64,000 nucleotides of DNA from Avena insularis (Eukaryota > Streptophyta > Magnoliopsida > Poales > Poaceae), in contig CM042694.1 of NCBI GenBank assembly GCA_023614405.1, positions 477,931,392 to 477,995,391 of the forward strand, given 5' to 3'. This document shows positions 48,872-61,455 of this stretch, one piece after another; within the stretch, counting starts at the first letter, position 1, and each line of letters opens with the position of its first letter. Under the pieces are notes generated by a model, which saw nothing but the letters and a program-made list of their open reading frames with translations, made no database searches and was not told where the DNA came from. Both the position numbers and the translations under genes were made by a program.

Positions 48872-51800
48872 TGTCACACCCCCAAGATTAAGGCTAGACA
48901 AATCCTAGACCTCTGTCTGATATAAGCCTAACCTAAATCTCAGAAGCATACAGAGAGAGAATTGATAACATTATAGTGACCCTACGACATAAAAATTATT
49001 ACAGCAAGCTCATAACTGAGCAAAGAACCAAAATATTCCAAGCTGAGGTCACTGACCACAAACATCAAACAACGGAAGGCAGATTATGTTATTAAGTATA
49101 GCAAACTTAACAAATGGCCTAAGAGGCCTGAAGCATAACGATGATGTCCCAATCCATAGATTCCAGGTTGCCGACCGGGAACCCCAAACTACTTGTCGAT
49201 GTCGATGTTGTAACAAACTCATCTTCTGTGGTAACACTTACCTTCTGCAAAAGTATCAACAAAGCAAGGCTGAGTACATGGTGTACGCCGCAAGACTTAT
49301 GGTTGGTGGGGTTATTTTGCATAAAGCCATCTTTATTTGTAAAACAGGTAGGAGAAGCTCGACTAAGTAGAACATTTGAAAGGGGATAAGAAAACGATAC
49401 CACTAGCTTTGATCTTATTTTGATATCCACCAAATCTTTATCAGCTGAACCTACCAACTAGGATCACCCCCTCGATCCCTGTGGAAGTAGCCTTAAACAA
49501 ACCTCACTTCTCTTGTCAAGTTTTACGATTATGTTATAGTTCTCTATGATCATCATGTCCGTTCCCAAGTCTTCCATAACCGTGGACACGGCTTTTCAAA
49601 AAGATTAATACCCTGCAGGGGTGCACAACTTTACCCACACGCACTAACCTCCTCTTAATGCCACTAGTAGTAGCCCTCTTCCTTGGAAGGCCGGCAGAGA
49701 GCGGTTAGACACAACCTTTACCTTGCTTTCGCCGAGACCATGAGTCACGCCCTAAGGAGATGCCGCCGTAACGGGTCAAGTCTCGAAGTCGGTCCCTAGA
49801 GATGTGAATAAGGTTTGAGATTACGGAGGCCATGCCTTTCCCATTCCCTGCCACACTTACCTACCTGTATGAATGCACCTCCTCCACCTCCTTCGAGAAC
49901 AACCAGAATGCATATGTCGAATGGAACACTTGAACTATGTGACTCATGGAATCTACTAGGCAAGTTAGTTGGTCGAGGGGGTTTCCAGGCCCCCGTGTGG
50001 TTGAACGCTCGTCTTGGTTCAAGAGGCAAGAACTCGGATCCTAGTGGTGGCAAGTATGGGACTGTAAAAACCACAACCCACCATGGCCTCCCATACAAGC
50101 CTTAGCATGTTTAACTCACATCTCTGATCATACCACGTCATCCTGTCCAACTAGGTTCATTCGTAGCTCTGATTCATCAACCGGATGGACCAGCGGTAAC
50201 AGCTAAGCATGGCTAAGCACAATGGATATAGCAGCTCTAGCGAAGCGCGTAAGCCAAATCCTAGTTATGCTAGGAGCGATGGATCAGGGAATATAGGCTA
50301 CAAAGGGGAACATGCATCAGATAGGATTACTGTATCTATTATATCATGCATCAGATCGATAAAAGACTTTGGAATCGTATGCACATATCAAGAATGAAAT
50401 ACTTTGAAATCATAGGATTATATCATGTGTGGGGCTATGCTTGCCTTTGCCTGTTGATACTCAGATATAGAACTTCAGGTTCATCTGCTTGGCATCATTC
50501 GTCGTTATCCTTCGATGAAGTTGATCTCGATCTTCAATCTTGGACTCGATATCTTTGCTCACATCAACTCCGAGGTCTACCAAGAAGAAGCAGAAACACC
50601 GGAAAGGAAAGCAACAATCAACACATGGCATCGATGCAATGCTCAATCAAAAATGATGATATGACAAGTTAAATTTTATTGAAATTAAACCCCATGACAT
50701 GCTTGGCAAATTAAACGGGGTCCGAGGAGTCTAAACCCTAATTCAGAGAAACCCCGGATGCATATGAGAGGGGTACATTTCGTTCTTCTAATTAACTTGC
50801 AATTGAAGTTGTTCGACAATGCATGATTATAAGTCTATTGGATAGATCTCATTTTTCTGAACATTTTGATATATTATATGTATTTTCTGATTTAAAATGA
50901 ATTAGTTATGATGTTTCCCAATTTTGATTCATTTTTAAATCATTTTAAAACTATTAAACATTTTTGGGATTTATTTAAATTATTTTCCAGCTGGCCTCAC
51001 ATGTTATATTTTTATTAATTTTAGAAATTAATTCCAAAATGAATAAAACCCTGACAGATAGGGCCCACCTGTCAGCAATTCTATTTATTAAAATAATTAC
51101 AGAAAAGAAAAGAGGATTTTGGCATCAACATGACGTCATGATGACGTCATCATCACCGATGCTCCCAGATCGAGCTCAGGCATGGTGCTAGCGGTGATGC
51201 GGGGCTTCGAGGGTGGGCGCGTTCGACGCAGCGCTTCACGCTGAGCCAAACGGTGGCGGCGCCGCTGGCGGGAGGTCACCGGAGAGGGCAGCACGATAGC
51301 GCACAGCAGCGGTTCTTGCAGATGCTCAGTGTGGGCTTGGTAGAGGAAGAGAGGGAAGCATCGGAGAGGCCAGGGAGGAGAACAAGCTCCTCAGGAAGCG
51401 GTTGGTCGGGTCGGCGATGACTAGAGAGGCCGAGCGGCACCGGAATTCGTCGACGACCGTGGCGGCCTGAGGCAGAGAAGACGCATCGATTTCGGTGAAT
51501 CAGAATGCTCCTACTCCCGTGGTTGGTCGAGGATGAATGAGGAGACGACAGCGGTTACAGCGGTGGTCTCAGATGGAGCTAAGGTGGTCGGAAATAGTAG
51601 GGACGACGACGACCAGCGACCTAGGGTTTCGACCAGAGAGGAATGAGAGAGGGAGAGGAAGAGGCAAATTGGTACACGTCTAGGGTTACTCGCGGTGGTG
51701 CAGAGGTTCTTGTAGACGTCTGGGGCGGCGGCATCGGGCGGCCTCGGGCGCGCCAGGCAGCTGCTTCCTCCGACGGAGGAAGGAAGAGGCCAAAGGGGTA

Positions 51801-52261
51801 CCAGGCCGCTGACGGGCTGACTTGGGCCATGTCAAAGTAAGAGAGAAAGTTTGCTGTTGCACGCTGGGCGGCAGATAAGAGGAGAAAAGAAGCTGGGCTC
51901 GGTCCAGTTAGGCTAGGAGTAGATTTTTATTGATGAAAATATTTCTCTTTTTTTGTTTTTTTGTTTTCCATTACTATTTTCAAATACTTTTATGTTTTGA
52001 GCATTTTGAAAATAACAGTGGTTTATAAAATGTAACAAAACACTCACGGGCCCTCTTATTCAGTTTGGGCTCCAAGCTTTTGGTATTTTTCGAAATTCAA
52101 AACATTTTGAATAGATTTGAGAGAGAGAGAGAGGAAACTATGGTTTTTAGGGTTTTCTTTTTCATTCTCTTAGTGCAAGTTTATCAACCCATGATATGTA
52201 GGCTATGCTCATGATGCACAATCAAATCCTAATTACTATAATTAAAACTAGGGGTGTTACA
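48872..52261 (+). mobile_element. Solo LTR, 3390 bp, with perfect CTAGC target duplication
   Basis: It begins TGTCACACCCCC and ends AGGGGTGTTACA. CTAGC at 48867-48871 repeats at 52262-52266, and removing the insert restores the sequence found uninterrupted near 38886. No primer-binding site, polypurine tract or coding domain is inside, so it is a solo LTR left by recombination between two LTRs. ORFs of 60-110 codons within it (49049-51840) are not domain-bearing. Length and TGT..ACA ends suggest a Tekay-like family different from its host. Confidence 0.88.
51131..51149 (+). promoter_or_regulatory. Two TGACGTCA palindromes in the solo LTR
   Basis: TGACGTCA occurs at 51131-51138 and 51142-51149, starts 11 bp apart. 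Paired TGACG motifs of this kind (as-1/ocs-type) bind TGA-class bZIP factors in plants. Activity here is inferred only. Confidence 0.5.
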
Positions 52262-52324
52262 CTAGCTGCCTGTAGCGTCGCCACCGACAAGCCGTGCCCA
52301 TACCGCTCGGTCCCTTCCTCGAGC

Positions 52325-52332
52325 TATAAAAG
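52325..52332 (+). promoter_or_regulatory. TATA box of the 3' Tekay LTR
   Basis: TATAAAAG, followed by GGGGGCCCTCTCC. It is aligned with the TATATAAGG of LTR copy A and the CTATCAAAGG of the central LTR. Confidence 0.55.
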
Positions 52333-53950
52333 GGGGCCCTCTCCATCCCAATTCTGCACACCATCTCACTCCCCTCTCACCACTGATCCTCCCACACCAT
52401 CCCCGGAGCAAGGCGAGCCCCTGTTCGCCGGAATTTCGCCGGAGTTTGCCACTGCAGTTGAGAAGAGGCGCCGTCGATTGGAGCTGGCCCAGGAGCCGCC
52501 GTGACCACGCGTCGAACCGCCGTCGTCTACCATCTCGAACGCCCCCACCGCTGACCATAGCTGGAGCCCAGGTGAGCCCCTGTAGACCCCCACCGTGCCG
52601 CTAGGTTTCGTCCTCACTGGAGACATGTTCACCGGGGACGACGAACCACAACCGTTCGATCGTAGTCTAATCGTAGCGCTGAGATTGCCCCTTACCGCTT
52701 CGCGCTAGATGTGCTGCTGACGTGCGGGACCAACCTGTCAGTAGCCCGCTACGCCCGCACAGTGCAAATTAGTATTTTCCCGCGCCATTTCTTTTCCCGC
52801 GCTAGCCCACCGATTCAAATTAGTATTTTCCAATTTAACTGAAACTAGATTCTGTCCACTTATTCAAAAATCATTTCGAAGAGTTTCACTTAACCAAAAT
52901 GCATAATTCAAATTTTGTTAGAAAGATAATTAAAATATCTATCCAATCCCGTTGGATTTAAATCAACTGGAGTTAGAGATCACATATAACAAAAATAACA
53001 AAACAGAGACTTTTGCAACTTCAAACATTTTTCAAAAATCAACCATAATGGCTTTTGAGTTGATTCCAACTCTCAAAATTCACATTTGATAATATATATG
53101 TGAATACTTACAAAATATTTAGGTTTGCATGCAGTGATTTTGCACTAGTACCAAAATAGTGCTATATAGGCATTTCTATTCACTTTAAATCATTTAAATG
53201 ATGATCTTAAACTTTATAAATGTGACCAACCCTTTTAAATCACATTCCCATGTATTAGAATATGTGGTGATGACATGTGTCCACATGATCCCATATTTTA
53301 TTTGGAGAATATTAAATCTTAATTAATTTCAATGAGTACAAATTACTTGTCTCAAATAAAATAAATGAAACTAGTTCTTTAAATCTTGTGTTGAGTGTGA
53401 TGATGCTAGATCATCAAGTTTGAACCTTAGTGTGCTTAGTTAAGTATTTTTTGGTGATTTTGTATCCCGTATTCATTTATAGACGATAGTACCGACCAAG
53501 TCTACGAGGAGGAGGAGTTCTACCCCGAAGAAGACGAGGACAACTTCAATCACTACACCAATCAAGGCAAGCTATTATTGGCAAGCTAGAATTATACAAG
53601 TTACCCATGAAAGATAACCTGAGCAAGATGCATTAGGCATGCTTGGTTATACCTTTTGATTTATATCCATCCCAATTTTTACTTGCAAGCTTTAATCTTT
53701 CACTTTACCAAAGTTTCTTTACTTTTAGTAATGCTTTGTGAGATTTCGGAATGTAGTATAGATAGCATAAAGAGTATAAAACTAGGCCTATACTAGATGT
53801 CATTCTATAGCATGAGATTGAAAAGTAGCACCCTCATTAGTGAACACTCTTAACCTTAGTGGCTAGTGCTAAGCATAAAACTTGATCACTTTAGATGGGA
53901 ATACTTGGTGAAAATGATTATGAAAACCTTGGAATGATGAGTCATTCTAT

Positions 53951-54240
53951 TAGTTCTTAAGTGCTACTCAGTTTTTCCCTTAGTTCTTAAGTGCTACTCA
54001 GTTTTCCCATATCTTTGTATCCATCTCTCGCACCTATGCTCATCTTTGCTGCTACGCTCTGATTGGTCGAGACAGTTGTCACACGGATCGTGCCCACCAA
54101 CCGTTGATCCTCTGTGATCTAGCGGACAAGATTACCCCTATATCTGTCGGGAGGCACCCCTCTATCCGTGCAAAATAAAGAGTATGCCACCAGTACTTTA
54201 ATTCCATAAACAAATGAACTTGAATATAATTTGAAGGGAA
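53951..54240. repeat. Left flank of the satellite-bearing insertion, with duplicated terminal motif
   Basis: It starts where LTR homology stops. TTAGTTCTTAAGTGCTACTC followed by AGTTTTTCCC occurs twice in tandem (53951-54007). The inverse AAAAACTTAGTACAACTAA-type sequence is at 57952-57968, so these may be terminal inverted repeats of a DNA transposon or foldback element. The rest has no coding content. Confidence 0.5.
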
Positions 54241-57200
54241 CATGTTCGATTTCAAAGAGTTCAAATGTGTATAATTTTGTATACGCAAGTTTATGCATTA
54301 TATTTTACTCCATGGAAATGATTAAATGATCAGGATTTTATTAGCACAACATTATCATGACCAAAGTGCGATTTCAAAGAGTTCAAAGGTGTATAATTTT
54401 CGTATACACAAGTTTATGCATTATAATTTCACTCCATGAAAATGGTAATCTCTCAAGATTTTATTAGCACAACATTATCACGACCTAAGTGTGATTTTAA
54501 AGAGTTCAAATGTGTATAATTTTTGTATACACACGTTTATGCATTATATTTCACTCCATGGAAATGATAAATGATAAGGATTTTATTAGCACAACATTAT
54601 CACGACCTAAGTGTAATTTCAAAGAGTTCAAAGGTGTATAATTTTCATATACGCAAGTTTATGCATTATATTTCAGTCCATGGAAATAGTAATCTTTCAA
54701 GATTTTATTAGCACCACATTATCACCACCTAAGTGCGATTTCAAAGAGTTCAAAGGTGTATAATTTTTGTAAACGCACGTTTATGCATTATATTCCACTC
54801 CATGGAAATGGTAATCTCTAAAAAAAATTTAGCACAACATTACCACGTATTAAGTGCGATTTCAAAGAGTTCAAAGGTGTATAATTTTTGTATATGCAAG
54901 TTTATGCATTATATTTCACTCCATCGAAATGGTAATCTCTCAAGATTTTATTAGCACAACATTATCACATATTAAGTGTGATTTCAAAGAGTTCAAAGGT
55001 GTATAATTTTTGTATACGTAAGTTTATGCATTATATTTCACTCCATGGAAATTGTAATCTATCAAGATTTTATTAGCACAACATTATCACGACCTAAGTG
55101 CGATTTCAAAGAGTTCAAAGGTGTATAATTTTTGTATACACAAGTTTATGCATTATATTTCACTTCATGGAAATGGTAATCTCTCAAGATTTTATTAGCA
55201 CAACATTATCACGACCTAAGTGCAATTTCAAAGAGTTCAAAGGTGTATAATTTTTGTATACACAAGTTTATGCATTATATTTCACTCCATGGAAATGGTA
55301 ATCTCAAGATTTTATTAGCACAACATTATCACGTATTAATTTTGTATACGCACGTTTATGCATTATATTTCACTCCATGGAAACGATAAATGATCAGGAT
55401 TTTATTAGCACAACATTATCACGATCTAAGTGCGATTTCAAAGAGTTCAAAGGTGTATAATTTTCATATACGCAAGTTTATGTATTATATTTCACTCCAT
55501 GGAAATGGTAATCTCTCAAGATTTTATTAGCACAACATTATCACGACCTAAGTGCGATTTCAAAGAGTTCAAAGGTGTATAATTTTTATATACACAAGTT
55601 GATGCATTATATTTCACTCCATGGAAATGGTAATCTCAAGATTTTATTAGCACAACATTATCACGTATTAATTTTTGTATACGCACGTTTATGCATTATA
55701 TTTCACTCCATGGAAACGACAAATGATCAGGATTTTATTAGCACAACATTATCACGATCTAAGTGCGATTTCAAAGAGTTCAAAGGTGTATAATTTTTAT
55801 ATACGCAAGTTTATGTATTATATTTCACTCCATGGAAATGGTAATCTCTCAAGATTTTATTAGCACAACATTATCACGACCTAAGTGCGATTTCAAAGAG
55901 TTCAAAGGTGTATAATTTTTACATACACAAGTTTATGCATTATATTTCACTCCATGGAAATGGTAATCTCTCAAGATTTTATTAGCACAACATTATCACG
56001 ACCTAAGTGTGATTTCAAAGAGTTCAAAGGTGTATAAAATTTGTATACACACATTTATGCATTATATTTCACTCCATGGAAATGATAAATGATCAGGATT
56101 TTATTAGCACAACATTATCACAACCTAAGTGCGATTTGAAAGAGTTCAAAGGTGTATAATTTTCATATACGGAAGTTTATGCATTATATTTCAGTCCATA
56201 GAAATAGTAATCTTTCAAGGTTTTATTAGCACAACATTATCACCACCTAAGTGCGATTTCAAAGAGTTCAAAGGTGTATAATTTTTGTATACGCACGTTT
56301 ATGCATTATATTCCACTTCATAGAAATGGTAATCTCTAAAAAAAATCTTAGCACAATATTATCACGTATTAAGTGCGATTTCAAAGAGTTTAAAGGTGTA
56401 TAATTTTTGTATATGCAAGTTTATGCATTATATTTCACTCCATGGAAATGGTAATCTCTCAAGATTTTATTAGCACAATATTATCATGTATTAAGTATGA
56501 TTTCAAAGAGTTCAAAGGTGTATAATTTTTGTATATGTAAGTTTATGCATTATATTTCACTCCATGGAAATGGTAATCTCTCAAGATTTTATTAGCGCAA
56601 CATTATCACGACCTAAGTGCGGTTTGTAAGAGTTCAAAGGTGTATAATTTTCGTATACACAAGTTTATGCATTATATTTTACTTCATAGAAATGGTAATC
56701 TCTCAAGATTTTATTAGCACAACATTATCACGACCTAAGTGCGATTTCAAAGAGTTCATAGGTGTATAATTTTTGTATACGCACGTTTATGCATTATATT
56801 TTACTCCATGGAAATGATAAATGATCAGGATTTTATTAGCACAACATTATCACGACCTAAGTGCGATTTCAAAGAGTTCAAAGGTGTATAATTTTCGTAT
56901 ATGCAAGTTTATGTATTATATTTCACTTCATGGAAATGGTAATCTCTCAAGATTTTATTAGCACAACATTATCACGACCTAAGTGCGATTTCAAAGAGTT
57001 CAAAGATGTATAATTTTTGTATACGCACGTTTATGCATTATATTTCACTCCATAGAAATGGTAATCTCCCAAGATTTTCTTAGCACAACATTATCACGTA
57101 TTAAGTGCGATTTCAAAGAGTTTAAAGTTGTATAATTTTTGTATACGCAAGTTTATGGATTATATTTCACTCCATGGAAATGGTAATCTCTCAAGATTTT

Positions 57201-57535
57201 ATTAGCACAACATTATCACGTATTAAGTGCGATTTCAAAGAGTTCAAAGGTGTATAATTTTTGTATACACAAGTTGATGCATTATATTTTACTCCATGGA
57301 AATGGTAATCTCAAGATTTTATTAGCACAACATTATCACGTATTAAGTGCGATTTCAAAGAGTTCAAAGGTGTATAAACTTTGTGTATGCAAGTTTATGC
57401 ATTACATTCTACTCTACAAAATTAGAGGAGAAAATAATAATCTCTCAAGATTTTCTTAGAAGACATTATCACGTATTAAGTATGATTTAAAAGAGTTCAA
57501 AGGTGTATAATTTTCGTATAATTTCCGTATATGCA
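54241..57535 (+). repeat. Satellite-like tandem array, ~122 bp monomer, about 27 copies
   Basis: The monomer begins GATTTCAAAGAGTTCAAAGG, continues through GTATAATTTTTGTATACGC, TTTATGCATTATA and CACTCCATGGAAATGG, and ends TTAGCACAACATTATCACGA plus CCTAAGTGC. Variant monomers end CGTATTAAGTGC. Higher-order copies exist: a block with the rare TTTCAGTCC and CTCTAAAAAAAA variants at 54671-54820 recurs 1518 bp later at 56189-56338. A monomer lacking about 30 bp (55331) recurs 332 bp later (55663). Small open frames (54733-57459) are a side effect of the repeat. Confidence 0.93.
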
Positions 57536-57689
57536 TTACATTTCACTATATGAAAATGAAGCAACGGCACGGGCGCAGGCGCAAGGCTGGCTTGGGGTCC
57601 CATCTTGCAATGCCAACCTGAGTAAGTTGTGAGTCCGGCGCTCATGTGGATAAGCTGTGGGTCCGATGCTGATCTGGATAAGTTGAGAG

Positions 57690-57870
57690 AGGTGTCCACT
57701 ACGGGAATCGAGTGAACGCGGCCTCACTTGTCAGCATGTAACGGCAAGGGTACACTATGGGATCCGACAAAACGCGGCCCTACTCTTCAGCACGTAACGG
57801 CGAGGGTCCACTATGGGACCCGACTGAACGCGGCCCCTCTTGTCAGCACGTAATGGCAAGGCTGGCGGAC
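57690..57870 (+). repeat. ~56 bp GC-richer tandem repeat, three copies
   Basis: Three units share CCACTATGGGA.CCGA, then GAACGCGGCC and TTGTCAGCACGTAA.GGC. They lie in the right flank of the satellite array (57536-57970), which otherwise shows no coding content. Confidence 0.75.
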
Positions 57871-57984
57871 GGCGAGTTTCAGACCATGTGAGAGTTTCGT
57901 AGAAGGATATGTGCAAAAGTGAGGAAAAACTAAGCGGCTGGGAAAAACTTAGTACAACTAACGAACCGAGGGAACGAAAATAGA

Positions 57985-58215
57985 GATCCCTTAAATATAA
58001 TACTATCCTACAAATTTGAAGTACTTAATAGAGAATTTTCATATAATATCCTAGTCTTATGAAATCCATAGGTAAAACCTTTGTTTAAAGCAGGGTCCCA
58101 AGGCCTAAGGATAAACATATTTTCAAACAATTTTTCTAGGAAATATGCAAGATAACACCTAATTGTGGTGTATCATATTATTATAAGAGGAGCTAAATGA
58201 TAGTAATGTAGGGTT
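57985..58215 (+). repeat. Direct repeat, copy 1
   Basis: About 230 bp from TTAAATATAATACTATCC to GTGTATCATATTATTA, matching 62375-62481 plus 63916-64000 at roughly 85-90% by eye. It begins next to the right end of the satellite-bearing segment. The nature of the parent element is unknown. Confidence 0.8.
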
Positions 58216-59080
58216 GAAATTTCGTGACTTGTTGAATAACTTATAAAACAAACAAGAAGAATTGCTAAAAGTGCTTGCTTTTGTGCACAAATGAAATGTA
58301 GGAACTTTACGATAAGATGTTTTTAGATTCTAAAAAGCGTGATATAAAGGAAAATATGCATTATTCGGTGAACTCTTATGCCAAGTTTGATTTTTTATAG
58401 TGATGATTATCCAAGGAAAATAATCATATTATGACTCAAACAACTCGTGTATGGATTTCATCTTCGTCTTTTTAATTGTACCACCCTCTCAAAAGTCGTT
58501 GTTGCAAAGTGGGGTTTGTTTCATAATGGAAACATATTAATGATCCAACTTTGCATGCTGTTATTCTCTCTTCCAAACAATTGATATTTTTTATATATGT
58601 CGAGAACTTTGTAGTTCAAAATGCACTAGCTTTTACTAGAATGGCAATTAGTACCACTTCCGGTGCCAACTTTTGGTGTGATAACATAACTCACAAAGTG
58701 GCGAGTGTGTTATATATTTGGAACAAAGTTATGTTTTAGAAGTTAAGGTTTATAACTCTATAAGTGTACACATCACTTCTACACCATTGCAAATAAAATC
58801 CACATGCACGCTCTAACACATGAACACATTATTACGAGACACAAATACATATAACATGTCAATATCTCAGGTATGTAAGAAGCAAGATATGAAGTTATGT
58901 CTTACTGTAATAATTGAAAGGGAAATCTTGCCAGTTTAGTTCGACTTTGTGTGCCAATCCCCTCCCTCCAAAAGTTACAAGGAGGGTCTGAAATATGAAA
59001 TTTCATGTTTTCCTTTATATTGTTGGAAATTCACACACCAAGAATGACTCGCTTATATTAATGAATCAAAGCCATAATAC
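58216..59080. other. Unassigned AT-rich sequence
   Basis: No coding domain or repeat is recognised. A 62-codon frame at 58551-58739 shows nothing identifiable. Confidence 0.4.
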
Positions 59081-59087
59081 TTCAGTT

Positions 59088-60610
59088 CTTGGCTAACACT
59101 TTTGGTTATGCCGTGGGTTCTCTCCCATTCACGTACCTCGGCCTCCCGCTCGGCACTACAAACTCACCATCCATGACCTTACTCCCGTCTCTGATCAGAT
59201 TGAGCGGCGGCTAAATGCTAGTGCTAGATTTCTTGACTATGGAGGCAGGATGACCCTTGTTTGCTCTGTCCTGTCTTCTCTGCCAATCCATTATTTATGC
59301 TCTTTGAAAGTTCAGAAGGCTATTATTACAATCGCTGATCACTCCAGGAGGCATGGTTTATGGGCAAAGGAGGAGGATTCATTTTCTGTGAACGCTCTAG
59401 CAGGTTGGTCTATTGTTTGCCAGCCTAAAAAATATGGTGGACTCGGTGTCCTAAATTTGGAGCTTCAAAATAAAGCACTTATTTTAAAACAGCTGCACAA
59501 GTTTTACAGTAAAGAGGATGTCCCCTGGGTCCAACTGGTTTGGTCTTTGTATGCGCCTAGTGCACCTCATGCTCAATCTAAGCGCGGATCCTTTTGGTGG
59601 CGTGACGTCTTCAGTTTCATTCAGGATTACAGGAGTATCACCACTTGTGTTGTTGGTAGTGGTGACACTGTCTTATTCTGGAAGGATTCGTGGCATGTTG
59701 ATGGCCTCTTATGTGATCAGTTCCCTCGCATGTTCTCTTATGCTCTCAATGAGGATGTTATAGTGGCTGACTTAGCAAGAGCCTCTGATGTGAGTTCCAT
59801 GTTTGCTCTTCCCTTGTCCACCGAAGCTTTTCAAGAACTGGATCAAGTTCAGCTCTACCTGCGCGGTTTAATTTATGAGCATGCTTCTAATGACATGAGG
59901 ATCTTCCCTTGGGGCTCTTCCATTTATACTTCGGAAAAATTCTATAATTCCATTTTTTCCCAAGCACATATTGATCCACCTCTGCAACTGATATGGAATT
60001 CTAAATGCCTCCCCAAACTTCATGTCTTCGCTTGGTTACTACAGAAGGATAGATTAAACACTAAAGATTTGATGATCCGGAAACATTGGAAGGTGGACTT
60101 GGGGCCTAAGCGTGTAATGTGCAGAAGTTGGAATTCGGAATTAAGGGACCACTTATGGTTCTCCTGTCCCTTTGCAATTTCATGCTGGAATATTGTTAAC
60201 ATTCAGTGGGACTGCACATTGTCGATATCCCCCAAATATATTTCATCTAGCAGTTCTTTTATGGGTCCATGTTTTATGGAGATTGTTACCTGCGCAGCTT
60301 GGAATATATGGAAAGAAAGAAATGATCTTATTTTTAGAAACCAAGCCCCGTCTGTTGCTAGGTGGAAAGTTCGCTTTCAAAGTGATCTTCTATTACATCA
60401 ACATCGAGTGAATCCACGGCTTGTGCAACCCTTGCTTGATTGGATACAGTCTACCTTCACATAATAATGTATTTTCCTTTGCTTGTGGATTTCTTTCCAC
60501 CTTGATGTAATTTTATCGTACTTGGGGATTTCCCTTGTTTATGTTAATAAATAAAAGAAAATCCACACCGTAGGGACTTCCCTACGGTTTCTCTTTCAAA
60601 AAAATACTCC
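59088..60610 (+). pseudogene. 5'-truncated L1-type LINE, ORF2 C-terminal end
   Basis: It begins within RT (GYAVGSLPFTYLGLPLGTT, then a one-base frameshift near 59163, then LNASARFLDYGGRMTLVCSV). It continues as one 404-codon open frame from 59250 to 60464. After the RT tail comes the GSGDTVLFWKDSW segment, then the zinc-binding RVT-associated domain (PF13966 type) with KCLPKLHVFAWLLQKDRLNT and ELRDHLWFSCPFA. The last 400 codons are free of stops, so the insertion is young compared with its neighbours. The 3' UTR ends in a short A-run at about 60600-60606. Endonuclease, ORF1 and most of RT are missing, as is normal for 5'-truncated LINE copies. No clear target duplication was found. Confidence 0.9.
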
Positions 60611-61455
60611 GTGTATATGATTATAATTATCATGGTTAGTTGAATCTTACATGAAGAATAATTGCATGATTCACTAAAAGGAGTTATTTGGATGTTTCAT
60701 AGTAAACATATTGGAACTTAGATCCTCTATATGCTTGAGTTGATTAGAGATAAAAGGAGAGCGTTTGTTGCGATTTCTCAGATGAATTATTACATGCGGA
60801 TAGCTTCAATTTCCCCGATATTTGTCCCATGGATATTCTTGGTGCAATCTCATGATCCAAATACCATTATAGAACCCATTTCCTTTGGATAGAAATGCTT
60901 CGTTTCATCTTGAATTTCTCAAAAGTATTTATATGAGAAGTCCAAATTGGATAAATAAAGTTGAAAATTTTATTACTTATTTTGTTGTATTCTAATTATA
61001 ACTAAGGGATTAATTAGACATGAAGATAACAAAAATAAGATACTATGCATAAAGCATATTTATTTTAGTATAATTATGTACACAATTATTCCGGGTCGTA
61101 ACTAACTAGCTATTTGCAAAACATTTACTTGGATAGTCTCAATAACTTGGGACCTTAGTTAGCTATTTGCAAACATTTACTTCCATTTCATGATTTTCCA
61201 TGGTTCCCATTTTTGGCCATATTTGATGGCATAAAGAACCTTATTTTAATTTGGTTAATTTACTATGGTGATGCATAAATTTGGATTTTTCTTGGAACGT
61301 TGGTAAAAACACATTCATAATTTTTTGGTCATTTGGAACTGAAAAACAGCAAACATGATTTATAAGGCATTGATGATTTTAACCGGAAAGATACCTGAGA
61401 CGAAAAAGGGCATGCAGATTGAGAAACAAAAAAATATCCATCACACATATGATTA
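60611..61455. other. Unassigned AT-rich sequence
   Basis: No coding frame, repeat or RNA gene is recognised. Confidence 0.4.

Larger units (their letters stand above)
47676..53950 (+). repeat. 3' LTR of the second Tekay element, split and truncated
   Basis: It begins TGTAACACCCCAAAT and is collinear with 37758 onward. It is interrupted at 48872-52261 by a solo LTR and lost after GTCATTCTAT at 53950. The missing ~1.3 kb 3' end does not reappear in the window. A TATA box TATAAAAG at 52325-52332 is better than that of the central LTR. ORFs at 48408-48925 and 52205-52632 are in the GC-rich promoter half. Confidence 0.9.

Noticed and set aside
51840..52260. Possible primer-binding site or internal region in the 48872-52261 insert
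   Set aside because: The sequence runs directly from the LTR body to the TGTTACA end and the CTAGC duplication, with no tRNA-complementary site, so it is a solo LTR.
54733..57459. Repeated small ORFs (60-74 codons) with similar products
   Set aside because: They arise from the 122 bp tandem monomer read in different phases and contain stops at every unit variant. There is no start context or domain.
54241..57535. CRISPR-like array
   Set aside because: The repeats are contiguous 122 bp monomers without unique spacers, in plant nuclear DNA.
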